64,000 nucleotides of DNA, from the NCBI GenBank assembly GCA_020634435.1, contig JACKBS010000010.1, forward strand, positions 186,001 through 250,000, given 5' to 3'. Position 1 is the stretch's first letter, and each line of letters opens with the position of its first letter. The notes beneath the pieces were generated by a model that saw only the letters and a list, made by a program, of their open reading frames with translations, ran no database searches and was not told the origin of the DNA. A program made the position numbers and the translations under genes. This stretch comes from Ardenticatenaceae bacterium (GTDB lineage Bacteria; Chloroflexota; Anaerolineae; Promineifilales; Promineifilaceae). Shown here one piece after another: positions 40,898 to 48,547 of this stretch.

Positions 40898-40929
40898 GGA
40901 GGCAGTCACTTTTTGGAGTAACTGCCTCC
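40898..40929. terminator. Hairpin GGAGGCAGTCACT/AGTAACTGCCTCC
   Basis: A 13-bp stem with one G-U or mismatch position and a 6-base loop, 14 bases after the amylase stop. It is closely related to the terminator at 24332-24364 but lacks a clear T run, so it may help stall or protect the 3' end. Confidence 0.55.
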
Positions 40930-40942
40930 GCTCATTTTGTGT

Positions 40943-43396
40943 TTACTGCCACCAACCTGTGTAGGTGCCCGACCCACTCGACGGGACCGAGTAGGTACGA
41001 TTGCTGCCGCCCTCCCAGATGGTGGTGCCGCCCTGCCGCACGATAAACTTAAACTGGATCGATTGCCCGGCGCTGGTAGTAAACGTGGCTGGCCCGCTCC
41101 AGGTGTCGCTGTCTACCCAGTTCAGCGGTACGGCATTGGCGGGGTTCCAGTTGCCTAGCTCCGGCACGTTACCCACCACGTACATATCCTGGCCGTACTG
41201 CGTCACGTAGCCATTCACCGTAAAGTTAACCGTCACGCTGCTGCCGCCACCGCCCTGCGGTGCCAGTACCACACCAGGAGTGGTGTTGTCCAGCGTTACC
41301 GAGCATTGTCCTGCGCTCACCGTGCAGGTTTTGCCGCTGCCCAGCAAATCAACCAGTACCGTGCCGTTGGCGTAGGGCAGCGACACACCGCTAATGTTGG
41401 GCATGTTTAGCATGCGGCTGCCGCCACTGTCGTTGAGGGCAACGAGCACCGCGCTGCTGCCTTGGCCACGCTGGTACGCGTAGGTGCGATCCGCATTGTG
41501 GCGGTAGAGAGCAATGTAATCGGCCGGGCTAAAGGTTTGCAACGCTGGGGTAGTCTTACGAACATCGATCAGCGTCTCGTAGAAATCCCACAGGGTAGTG
41601 TTGGCGCTGCCGGTCCATTCGCTCGGCGCGGAGCCATCGTAAAAGCCCCAGGCCATGCGCTCGCGGGCGTATTCGGGACGGCCGCCGCCAAATTGGTAGA
41701 TGCCAAACTCTTGTCCCAGGCCAATCTCGTTGCCGTAGTACATCACCGGCACACACGGCTGGGTAAACATGAGCAGCGCACCCTGTTTCATGTCGGCCAG
41801 GTTGTAATTGACCCGGTACGAGAAGCGATCCATGTCGTGGTTGTCTATGAAACAGCCACGCACAAATTCGCTGGGGGAGATGCCGCCCTGGTAGTAGAAG
41901 CTGGCCCGGTCGCGCAGGCTGCTGTCTAACGAATCCACGCTGCTGCCGCCGGTGAAAAAGCCAACCATCGCCGCGTTCGCCTCAAAGTCCATTGCTGAAT
42001 CAATGCGGCCTTGCTGGCGACGAATCATTTCCGGGCCATTATCTAGCCAGATTTCGGCAATGGTAAACGTGTCGCTGTCGCCAATGGTGTCGTTGAACTC
42101 GCGCCAGAAGTCGGTGCTGGGGCCAGGGGCGTAGTCCAGACGGTAGCCCGCATGGCCGAGCGTGTTTAGCCAGTAATCGGCCCGGCTGTTGATGACCCAG
42201 TTGCGGGCAGCAGCGTTGTCGTTATTGATTTGCGGCAGTTCCAGCACGCCAAAGAAGCTTTTGTTGGTGTCGTTGGAGCCATAAACGGTGTAGCTGGCGG
42301 AACTGGTGTTGAAGCCGGATGGGAAGGTCACGTTAAATGTGGGATCAGCAGCGGTGCTGCACGCACTGAAGGTATACCAGGCGCTGAACGGCCCGGTGCA
42401 GGTGGTGCTGGCGCTGATGAAGTTGCTGCTCTGGTTTGAGGTGTGATTGGGCACAAAGTCCAGAATCACACGGATGTTGCGGTTGGCGGCCTGGGTCACC
42501 AGCGTTTGCAGGTCACTTTGGGTGCCAAACACTTCTTCTACGGCCAGCGGGTTGCTGGGATGGTAGCCATGATAGGTGAAGTAGATGTTGCCGTTGGTAT
42601 TGTAGTTGGCGTCGGTGTAGAAGTTGGGATTGTCGAACACGGGCGAGAGCCAGAGCACGTTGATGCCTAAATCTTGCAGATAGTCTAGCCGGGCAACGAC
42701 GCCATCCAGGTCGCCACCGTTGTAGGTGAAGCGGTAATCATCCTGCGGATGGGTGGGTAAGGCACCGTGAACGGCGTGGTTGTTATCGCAGTAGCCGCTG
42801 GCGGTTTCTGCACAGTAATCATTGTTGCTGGTATCGCCATCGTAAAACCGATCGACAAAGACGTTGTAAATCACTGCACCGCCGATCCAGGAGGGCAGCT
42901 GGTTTTCGCCCACGCGGAAGCCAAAGATGCGTGCCTTAGTGGGGTCGGTGACAGGCCAGTCGATGGTGCTGTCGGCGTACTTGGTGTCGCCGCCACCACT
43001 GTGCCACGAGGCGATTTTGTAGCGGATGACGGTGTTGGTGGACCAGGGGCCAGCGGTGGCTTTATACCAGAGGGTGTTGTTTTCGACGTGGTCCAGGGTC
43101 ATGTTGATGGATTGCGTGGTGCCCTGGGCGGCGTGGGTGGTGGGGTTAATGGACGGTTCGCTGCCGTCGGTAGTGAGGTAGAGGCGGGTGTTGGTGACCC
43201 AGCCCTGGTAACCGACCTGCACCCAGAAGTCAACGGTGTCGCTGCTGATGGGGGCAGACGGCGCAATGTTGCCGCCGTGATCGACAAAGGCGGCGGCCGC
43301 TTCGGCCGATCGAGTTTGCCAGATGAGGCCCACGAGGGCAACCATAAACAGGGCGCGAAACGCCACGGAACCAAACAGTTTGCGTGCGAAATGCAT
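40943..43396 (-). CDS. Secreted GH13 alpha-amylase-type enzyme with CBM20
   Basis: 817 residues. It has a signal peptide (RALFMVALVGLIWQTRSAEA), an N-terminal beta-domain (~35-150, with DHGGNIAPSAPISSDTVDFW), then the GH13 barrel: VIYNVFVDRFYDGD, NVLWLSPVFDNP, region I VILDFVPNHTSN, region II GYRLDYAPG (nucleophile Asp), region III TIAEIWLDNG (acid/base Glu) and region IV FIDNHDMDRF (Asp). The C-terminal ~100 residues are a starch-binding CBM20 (YGQDMYVVGNVPELGNWNPA). It degrades starch or related glucans outside the cell. The gene has no ACGGCCGT copy, unlike its neighbours. It lies 100 bp downstream of a MarR gene on the same strand. Confidence 0.9.
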   Translation of the reverse strand: MHFARKLFGSVAFRALFMVALVGLIWQTRSAEAAAAFVDHGGNIAPSAPISSDTVDFWVQVGYQGWVTNTRLYLTTDGSEPSINPTTHAAQGTTQSINMTLDHVENNTLWYKATAGPWSTNTVIRYKIASWHSGGGDTKYADSTIDWPVTDPTKARIFGFRVGENQLPSWIGGAVIYNVFVDRFYDGDTSNNDYCAETASGYCDNNHAVHGALPTHPQDDYRFTYNGGDLDGVVARLDYLQDLGINVLWLSPVFDNPNFYTDANYNTNGNIYFTYHGYHPSNPLAVEEVFGTQSDLQTLVTQAANRNIRVILDFVPNHTSNQSSNFISASTTCTGPFSAWYTFSACSTAADPTFNVTFPSGFNTSSASYTVYGSNDTNKSFFGVLELPQINNDNAAARNWVINSRADYWLNTLGHAGYRLDYAPGPSTDFWREFNDTIGDSDTFTIAEIWLDNGPEMIRRQQGRIDSAMDFEANAAMVGFFTGGSSVDSLDSSLRDRASFYYQGGISPSEFVRGCFIDNHDMDRFSYRVNYNLADMKQGALLMFTQPCVPVMYYGNEIGLGQEFGIYQFGGGRPEYARERMAWGFYDGSAPSEWTGSANTTLWDFYETLIDVRKTTPALQTFSPADYIALYRHNADRTYAYQRGQGSSAVLVALNDSGGSRMLNMPNISGVSLPYANGTVLVDLLGSGKTCTVSAGQCSVTLDNTTPGVVLAPQGGGGSSVTVNFTVNGYVTQYGQDMYVVGNVPELGNWNPANAVPLNWVDSDTWSGPATFTTSAGQSIQFKFIVRQGGTTIWEGGSNRTYSVPSSGSGTYTGWWQ

Positions 43397-43496
43397 CAGG
43401 AAAGTCCTCCAATTGTGAAAGTGGGTGGGTTGACCTACTGCGCCTGATGGGCGGCAGGCCGTCGTTGATAAAGCTCGCGAGAGGGTTGGTTGTGCG

Positions 43497-43955
43497 CTAC
43501 GAAGTTTGTGCGGCCAGGTCCGTTTGCAGAAGCTGTACGGCCGTTTCCATCAAATCAATTAGCTGCTGCCGTTGGTCGGGGGTGAGCCCGGCTAAACGAC
43601 GTTGGATTGAGGCCTCGTGCAGCTGGTGCGCCTGCGCCAGTTTGGCTTGCCCCGCTGGCGTGAGCGAGATGCGTACCAGGCGCTGGTCGCGCTCATCGCT
43701 GCCAATCTGGATCAGGCCGCTTTTGCCGAGTCGCTGTACCAGACGGGTGACATTGCCGCGGGTACACAACAGTTTATCGGCCAGTTCTGTTACGGTAAGG
43801 TTGTTGGCTTCGGCATTGGCAAGGGTGCGAAGAAAGTTATACTGCGTGGTGGTCAGATCGATTTGTTTGAACGTTTGCCGGTCGCCGTCATCAAGCAAAA
43901 CAAAAACAGTGAGAAATTGACGATACAGGGTTTCATCCAGTGAACGATCAGTCAT
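43497..43955 (-). CDS. MarR-family transcriptional regulator
   Basis: 152 residues. A winged-helix MarR core: TTQYNFLRTLANAEANNLTV, TELADKLLCTRGNVTRLVQRL (recognition helix) and the wing GLIQIGSDERDQRLVRISLT, then C-terminal dimerisation helices. A perfect 22-bp palindrome 19 bases upstream of the start is the likely operator for autoregulation. The amylase gene downstream on the same strand may be controlled by it. The ligand is unknown. Confidence 0.88.
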   Translation of the reverse strand: MTDRSLDETLYRQFLTVFVLLDDGDRQTFKQIDLTTTQYNFLRTLANAEANNLTVTELADKLLCTRGNVTRLVQRLGKSGLIQIGSDERDQRLVRISLTPAGQAKLAQAHQLHEASIQRRLAGLTPDQRQQLIDLMETAVQLLQTDLAAQTS

Positions 43956-43973
43956 TTTAGCTTACTCTGGGAT

Positions 43974-43995
43974 GTTTGTTGACTAGTCAACAAAC
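43974..43995. promoter_or_regulatory. 22-bp perfect palindrome, MarR operator candidate
   Basis: GTTTGTTGACT followed by its exact reverse complement AGTCAACAAAC. The central TTGACTAGTCAA is typical of MarR-family operators. It lies in the spacer between MarR and the upstream GH5-like gene, both on the minus strand. A further TTGACA-like element at 44000 may be part of the promoter. Confidence 0.7.
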
Positions 43996-44014
43996 TGGTT
44001 GACAGAATAACAGG

Positions 44015-44049
44015 AAGTACGGCCGTTGTCAAGACCAACGGCCGTGCTT
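44015..44049. terminator. Hairpin from two inverted ACGGCCGT copies before the MarR gene
   Basis: AAGTACGGCCGTTG and CAACGGCCGTGCTT pair at 13 of 14 positions with loop TCAAGAC. It is downstream of the GH5-like gene (ends 44063) and may end its transcript; no T run is seen. Confidence 0.5.
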
Positions 44050-44062
44050 GCCATAGTACCTT

Positions 44063-45310
44063 TTATTTGACGATTGAAGGTAGATAGACGTGATTGGAGC
44101 AGGTGGCCAGGGTAACGGCCGTTTGCCCCTGATGCGCCTGGTTAAATGATGTCATGGCTGATTTGCTGTTGCTCCAACTGCCGTTGCCATCGACGCCAGA
44201 GTAGCTCCAGGTCCAGGCCCCGGCGTAGCCGTTGTTGTAGATGCCGTTCAGCAGCCCACTGAGCGTGGTTCCCGTGTCGATGGCGTTGGCTGGAAACTCG
44301 CCCACGATGGTGGGTTTGTCCAGACTCGCATCGGCGACGCTGTTGACCAGCGGGGAGTAAGACCACCAGATGCCATCGCCGTTCATCCAGCCGTAGTAGT
44401 GAATCTGGTAAAAGTCCAGCGTGCCGTTGGCGGCATAGGGCGACAGGGCGGCATCGTCCCAAACGTTGCCTGTGGCCCCCAGAGCGGTATCGCTGTTCCA
44501 TTTAAGGGCGGCACTGCCGACGGTGACCATCTGGCTGCTGTGTTGGTGAATCGCAGAAGAAAGTTCGGCGACAAAGCGCTGCATTTGGGCCAGGGTGACG
44601 GGTTGCACCGCACGGCCGTCTAAAGCATCCAAATCGGTAATGATCCACTCTGGCTCATTGATGATTTCCCAGCCAAGCACGTTGGGGTGGGTGCCAATCG
44701 TGTAACCACCCACCGGATAAGCCAGCATGGGCAGCAGAGCGTTGTTGATAAAACCCTGGCGGTCGGTGCTGTTGGTGATGAGGTTCCCGTGCATGCCTGC
44801 GTGTTGGCCAGTGCTCCAGGAATCAGCCGTGCCATCGGCAAAGACCATGGAAAAGTCCCACAGGGTAAAAACGATGTAAATGTTGTGTTTTTGGGCCAGC
44901 TGGATGGCGCTGGCCATGCTGGGCAGGAAGTTGGCATCCAGCCCGGTGACGCTGCCGCCGCTGTTGGCATTAAACTCTGGCGCGCCACGGCCGTCGGTGA
45001 ACAGCCACCAGCGCACGGAGTTCACACCTGCGCTGGCCAGATCGGCAAACATGGCGCCGGTTTGGCTGGCGCTGTAGGTGTGCTGGTTCCATTCTTCCAC
45101 GGTGGCAAAGTCCGCCCCAAAACCGCCGTTTTGCCAGGGAATGTTGACTCCTGAGAAGAACCATTGGCCGCAGCCGTACTGAAGCAGGGTATCGACGCTG
45201 GTTTCTTCGGCTAAAACGGGGGTGGAGTGGGTTTGGTGGAAAATGAGGAGGGTAAGGAGGGAAACGGCCGTTCCCCAAAGTAATACAGACAACTTCACAC
45301 TTAATTTCAT
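44063..45310 (-). CDS. Secreted GH5-like glycoside hydrolase (mannanase/endoglucanase-like)
   Basis: 415 residues. A signal peptide ends about residue 35 (TPVLAEETS). It has a clan GH-A barrel: FFSGVNIPWQNGGFGADF, VNSVRWWLFTDGRG, YIVFTLWDFSMVF, acid/base Glu in LGWEIINEPEW, IHYYGW and nucleophile Glu in PTIVGEFPAN. It probably acts on beta-mannan or beta-glucan. The C-terminus CSNHVYLPSIVK is of a kind I associate with exported Chloroflexota proteins (YLPxVxK), perhaps a sorting tail. Five ACGGCCGT copies lie in or at the ends of the gene. Confidence 0.85.
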   Translation of the reverse strand: MKLSVKLSVLLWGTAVSLLTLLIFHQTHSTPVLAEETSVDTLLQYGCGQWFFSGVNIPWQNGGFGADFATVEEWNQHTYSASQTGAMFADLASAGVNSVRWWLFTDGRGAPEFNANSGGSVTGLDANFLPSMASAIQLAQKHNIYIVFTLWDFSMVFADGTADSWSTGQHAGMHGNLITNSTDRQGFINNALLPMLAYPVGGYTIGTHPNVLGWEIINEPEWIITDLDALDGRAVQPVTLAQMQRFVAELSSAIHQHSSQMVTVGSAALKWNSDTALGATGNVWDDAALSPYAANGTLDFYQIHYYGWMNGDGIWWSYSPLVNSVADASLDKPTIVGEFPANAIDTGTTLSGLLNGIYNNGYAGAWTWSYSGVDGNGSWSNSKSAMTSFNQAHQGQTAVTLATCSNHVYLPSIVK

Positions 45311-45322
45311 ACAAGCTCCTTG

Positions 45323-45514
45323 TTATGTCAGGGCCAGGCTGACGGCCTGGTCCAAAGTCAGGTCTCCCCCTTCTTGCCAGAGGCGGGTAAACGCTTCTTC
45401 CCCTAGCAGATTAAAAATCTGATTGATTCTGTTGGCCGCTTCTGCCTGCTGTCGGGAGGTAGAAGCGGCAACTACATCACAACTATCCACAAACATGCAC
45501 ATCGTGGCAAACAT
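45323..45514 (-). pseudogene. C-terminal remnant of a large ATPase/LuxR-type regulator
   Basis: 63 codons, ending LGEEAFTRLWQEGGDLTLDQ then AVSLALT. This is the usual C-terminal end of large MalT-like or adenylate-cyclase-like ATPases (aF..ww.eGr.l.l.qAv..AL). Nothing upstream continues it, so a deletion has removed most of the gene. The ATG at the start of the frame is unlikely to be used. Confidence 0.5.
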
Positions 45515-45610
45515 TTAGCGATCATGAGCGCTAGCTGCTCTAGAGGGTGATGAGCTAGGCCGGCTTAGGCTGGCATAGGGAACTAAATCGGGCAGTAGTA
45601 GTTTCCATCA

Positions 45611-45769
45611 TTACAACCATGGGAATAGGGGTTTCGCTTGGCTGGGTTGGTCGGTGGCGGTGGTAACGGCGATGAGAGGCGTAGGTTTGTTGGTTTGGCA
45701 GGCGGCGAAAACGGTCGTTCCCAGCATCATAATCTAGATAAATTTCGTGTAGATGATTTTGAAGTTCAT
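45611..45769 (-). pseudogene. N-terminal fragment of a lipoprotein paralogue
   Basis: From ATG 45769 the frame reads MNFKIIYTKFI, stop, IMMLGTTVFAACQTNKPTPL then IAVTTATDQPSQAKP and ends at 45613. It matches the leader and lipobox of the two intact lipoproteins at 46291 and 48548 (LGTAVFGLTACQTNEPTPP and LGTAVLTACQPSEPATP), but has an in-frame stop in the signal peptide and no body. The ACGGCCGT copy found at this spot in the paralogues is decayed to ACGACCGT. Confidence 0.65.
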
Positions 45770-45804
45770 GATTTTGCTACTGTCGAACATCGAAAAAGGC
45801 TTTG

Positions 45805-45905
45805 TCATTTGTCTGTCGCACTGGCGATGAGGTTGAGCGATTCATTTTCTACTTCAAGTTTCCACAGTTCCGCACGACCAAAATTGAAATAAACGGCCGT
45901 TAATC
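45805..45905 (-). pseudogene. C-terminal fragment of another lipoprotein paralogue
   Basis: Reads TAVYFNFGRAELWKLEVENE then SLNLIASATDK and stop; the intact paralogue ends TAVYFNFGRAELWKFSVEAE then SLTLIASAAEE. All sequence upstream of the fragment is replaced by the LysE remnant, so a deletion or recombination joined the two. Confidence 0.75.
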
Positions 45906-45909
45906 TACC

Positions 45910-46225
45910 TATACCACAAAAGCGGCAAAGCATCCGCGAAGCTGCCCTGATGAACATGCTCAGCCCCAACGCCTACATTTTTTGGAGCACCATCGCTGGC
46001 CCCATTTTCCTGGAAGGGTGGCGGCAAGCGCCGTCGCACGGGCTGGCGTTTATGTTGGGCTTTTACGGCGCGCTAATTGGCGGGTTTATGAGCTTTGTGG
46101 TGCTGTTTGGCATCCTGGGGCAGGCCAGCCCGCGACTGAACCGGGTGTTGGGCTTTGTTTCGGCCGTGGCGCTGTTTGGCTTTGGCCTGTATCAAATCTG
46201 GCTCGGTGCGCAGCGATTTTTCTAG
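45910..46225 (+). pseudogene. LysE-family exporter, C-terminal half only
   Basis: The readable frame begins PQKRQSIREAALMNMLSPNA then YIFWSTIAGPIFLEGWRQAP, GLAFMLGFYGALIGGFMSFV and ends LYQIWLGAQRFF. This is the second half of a LysE/RhtB amino-acid exporter, with the conserved NPxAYxFW-type motif as SPNAYIFW. The N-terminal three helices are missing. An internal ATG at 45950 could give 91 residues but would not be a complete exporter. Confidence 0.75.
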
Positions 46226-46229
46226 CGTC

Positions 46230-46279
46230 ATTTCCCCGGAAACTTTTTGGGTTAGCTCTGGTGTAGTTTCCGGGGAAAT
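46230..46279. terminator. Hairpin ATTTCCCCGGAAACT/AGTTTCCGGGGAAAT
   Basis: A perfect 15-bp stem with a 20-base loop between the LysE remnant and the convergent lipoprotein gene. It resembles the hairpin at 19411-19443. Confidence 0.65.
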
Positions 46280-46290
46280 TTAGGGAATGG

Positions 46291-47934
46291 TCACTCTGTT
46301 GGCACAGCAAGTACGGCCGTTTCGCAGTAACAGCTTTCCTCTTGCACCAATACGCTGAGGTAACGGCCGTCGTATGACCACTGCGGATCGCGTACCAGCT
46401 GGCCACCGTCGAAAGTGAGGGGAGTGGTACGGCCGTTTGCCACATTGAGCAGCGTCAAATTCCCATCGTATGCCCGATAAAGCAAATGGGTGCCATCTGG
46501 CGACCAGAAGAGATCGCCTGACGGCACTGGTAGTGACCACAAATTGACGCCGTTTTCCAGATCGACAACGGCTAAATTCGTTGGCGCAGATTGCGAGGAA
46601 TTTGTTGTGGTGAAAAAGGCCAGGTAGTGGCTGTCGGGTGAAAACGAGAAAAAAGGCAAAAGACTCGACCATGAATGACCAACCGCAAGTGTTGGTGCTT
46701 CCAGCAAAATCTGGTCAAAGGGCTCTTGCCGCAGCTGCATTGTGGGGCCAGATTCGCTGGGAATGACGCTGGCTAAATAACGGCCGTTAGGGGAGAAACG
46801 GCCGTAAAGTCCATCGGGCACAAGCAGCGTCAGCTCATCTGTTTCTACGTCCCAAAGCTGAAGATCGGACATGGGTGGCAGGTTGTAAAATTCTTCATCA
46901 TCCTCCATCACGCCTCTTTCGCCAACCATCACAAGCATCTTGTTTGTTTGAGGCAGCCAATCCTGAAAACTGGAATTGTAACTGTTTTGAAATGGGTGCT
47001 GGTCGTTTTCGCCTAGTCGCAGAAAGCCAACATTGGGACCTGACTCATAACCTTGGACATAATCTCCCTGCGGGTCAGTTGATAGAAAACCAACGTTGCG
47101 ATAGTTTGTGCCCATGCCAAAAGTTGTAGCCACGTAATTCTCTGTGACGTCTTGAATTGATCCCAATGATCCTGAAGCTAAACTCTTTTCTGTGTGCATA
47201 TCAAACATGACCGCAAATTCACAGCCTGTACCGCACAGACCTCCAATCACGACTGTGCTGTTGTTCATCCAATCAATTGGAAAAATAGTCCAGCTAATCT
47301 CTGAATCAAAAACCCTTCCAAAGAAACTCGTAGTCTCAAAAACCCATAGTTGATTGAAAAAATAATTTTCTTCTGGATTGCTGCCAGAAAGCAGAAGACG
47401 TGTCCCATTTGGATTCCAGGAGAAAGCCGCCGAATAATCGCAATGATATTCTGGAGGGGTAATATTTGTCTTTTCAAAATTGGGGGCTTCTGCATAAAAA
47501 AGAGCTTCAGGATAAATATCTTCAAATGAGAAATGATCGCATCGGTTGATTAAAAGTCCGTTTTTGACTGGCGACCAGGAAACTTCTGTACTGTCAAAAG
47601 TTGCTATCCGTGCAAATTCATTGTTCCAAACCAAATTTGGGAAGGGTGTTGTGGTTGGTATGGGGGCACGCGTCCAGGCAGCCAGGGTTGCTGTATTGGT
47701 TGGCATGGGGGAAGCAACTGGCTCTGGTGTACTTGTGGGCGGTATGGGGGTCGTGGTGGGCGTGGCTGACGGCCGTTCCACTGAAACCGTCACAACTTCT
47801 GCCAGTGGAGTGGGCGGCGTGGGTTCGTTGGTTTGGCAGGCGGTGAGACCAAAAACGGCCGTTCCCAACCCCAAAATGCACAACAAAATGGCAAAAGTTT
47901 TAAACTGGATTTGAGAGCTTCTTTGTTTCATCAT
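46291..47934 (-). CDS. Lipoprotein with TolB/WD40-like beta-propeller, paralogue 1
   Basis: 547 residues. The signal peptide ends in GLTAC (lipobox). A Thr/Pro-rich linker follows (residues ~45-95). The rest is a beta-propeller with TolB-like blades: SWSPVKNGLLINRC, AFSWNPNGTRLLLSG, RFSPNGRYLASV, SFSPDSHYLAFF, LFWSPDGTHLLYRA and QWSYDGRYLSVL. It is anchored outside the membrane and probably scaffolds or senses something; no catalytic residue is evident. Several ACGGCCGT copies fall in the NGR of the blade turns. It is a tandem paralogue of the gene at 48548, with a toxin-antitoxin pair between. Confidence 0.8.
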   Translation of the reverse strand: MMKQRSSQIQFKTFAILLCILGLGTAVFGLTACQTNEPTPPTPLAEVVTVSVERPSATPTTTPIPPTSTPEPVASPMPTNTATLAAWTRAPIPTTTPFPNLVWNNEFARIATFDSTEVSWSPVKNGLLINRCDHFSFEDIYPEALFYAEAPNFEKTNITPPEYHCDYSAAFSWNPNGTRLLLSGSNPEENYFFNQLWVFETTSFFGRVFDSEISWTIFPIDWMNNSTVVIGGLCGTGCEFAVMFDMHTEKSLASGSLGSIQDVTENYVATTFGMGTNYRNVGFLSTDPQGDYVQGYESGPNVGFLRLGENDQHPFQNSYNSSFQDWLPQTNKMLVMVGERGVMEDDEEFYNLPPMSDLQLWDVETDELTLLVPDGLYGRFSPNGRYLASVIPSESGPTMQLRQEPFDQILLEAPTLAVGHSWSSLLPFFSFSPDSHYLAFFTTTNSSQSAPTNLAVVDLENGVNLWSLPVPSGDLFWSPDGTHLLYRAYDGNLTLLNVANGRTTPLTFDGGQLVRDPQWSYDGRYLSVLVQEESCYCETAVLAVPTE

Positions 47935-48002
47935 CAGAATTGCCTGGTGTTACGGTATAATACCTCGAATTATTTGCTACTAATGAAAGAGATGTATTCT
48001 TT

Positions 48003-48254
48003 ATGCCTGACTGGAGCAGATTTGTACCTTATGACTTTGAATATGATTTTGAAAAGGATAAGCTGTCTGCCCACAGCATACAATTTTCCGAGGCAGTAGA
48101 GTGCTTTTTCTCAAATTACCAGGTCCGCCGGAACAAATCGTTTAAGGATCGCTTTCAACTGATTGGTACAACAGTAGGCGGCCGTCGCCTAAAGATCATT
48201 TTCCAACTTAAAAGCAATGATGTTGTCCGAATCATAACAGGTTGGCCCATATGA
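48003..48254 (+). CDS. BrnT-like toxin of a second toxin-antitoxin pair
   Basis: 83 residues. FEYDFEKDKLSAHSIQFSEA, VECFFSNYQVRRNKSF, FQLIGTTVGGRRLKIIFQL and VRIITGWPI fit a diverged BrnT-like fold (KxxxHxIxFxEA, RIITGW in place of RLISAR). It is not close to the BrnT at 29981. Its stop overlaps the antitoxin ATG by 4 bases (ATGA). It is divergent from the lipoprotein gene at 47934, with 68 bp between. The family assignment is less sure than for the first module. Confidence 0.65.
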   Translation: MPDWSRFVPYDFEYDFEKDKLSAHSIQFSEAVECFFSNYQVRRNKSFKDRFQLIGTTVGGRRLKIIFQLKSNDVVRIITGWPI

Positions 48255-48541
48255 AGAAGAAAAATCAGCTAACAGAAGAAGAGATTGATGAACTGGTTAT
48301 TTCTCAAGCAGATGATGACAATGCCTGGGAAGAATTTGTCACAGTTGACCAAGAGTTGGCGACAACTTTATCCTTGCCACCCGAGTTAGCCTCGCGCGCT
48401 GCGTTTTTTGCCCAGCTTCACAAAATGTCCGTAGCGGCCTGGTTACAAAGAATTGTTCAAGAGCGTCTTGCTTTTGAAGAATCTGCTTTTGCCGGTTTGA
48501 AGCAGGTTATGGAAGAAAAATCCACCTACAAAACTTCTTAA
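48251..48541 (+). CDS. Antitoxin partner (CopG/BrnA-like)
   Basis: 96 residues from ATG 48251, which overlaps the toxin stop (ATGA). It starts MKKKNQLTEEEIDELVISQA; then an acidic stretch, then TTLSLPPELASRAAFFAQLH and KMSVAAWLQRIVQERLAFEE, a ribbon-helix-helix-like pattern typical of antitoxins that bind DNA. It converges on the lipoprotein gene ending at 48548, only 6 bases away. Confidence 0.65.
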   Translation: MKKKNQLTEEEIDELVISQADDDNAWEEFVTVDQELATTLSLPPELASRAAFFAQLHKMSVAAWLQRIVQERLAFEESAFAGLKQVMEEKSTYKTS

Positions 48542-48547
48542 GATTTG

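Noticed and set aside
43974..43995. The 22-bp palindrome as another form of the iterated motif
   Set aside because: It shares no core with ACGGCCGT and fits a MarR operator better.
45950..46225. A complete small membrane exporter
   Set aside because: The sequence is clearly the C-terminal half of LysE with coding text continuing upstream of the ATG until the join with another fragment; a functional protein is unlikely.
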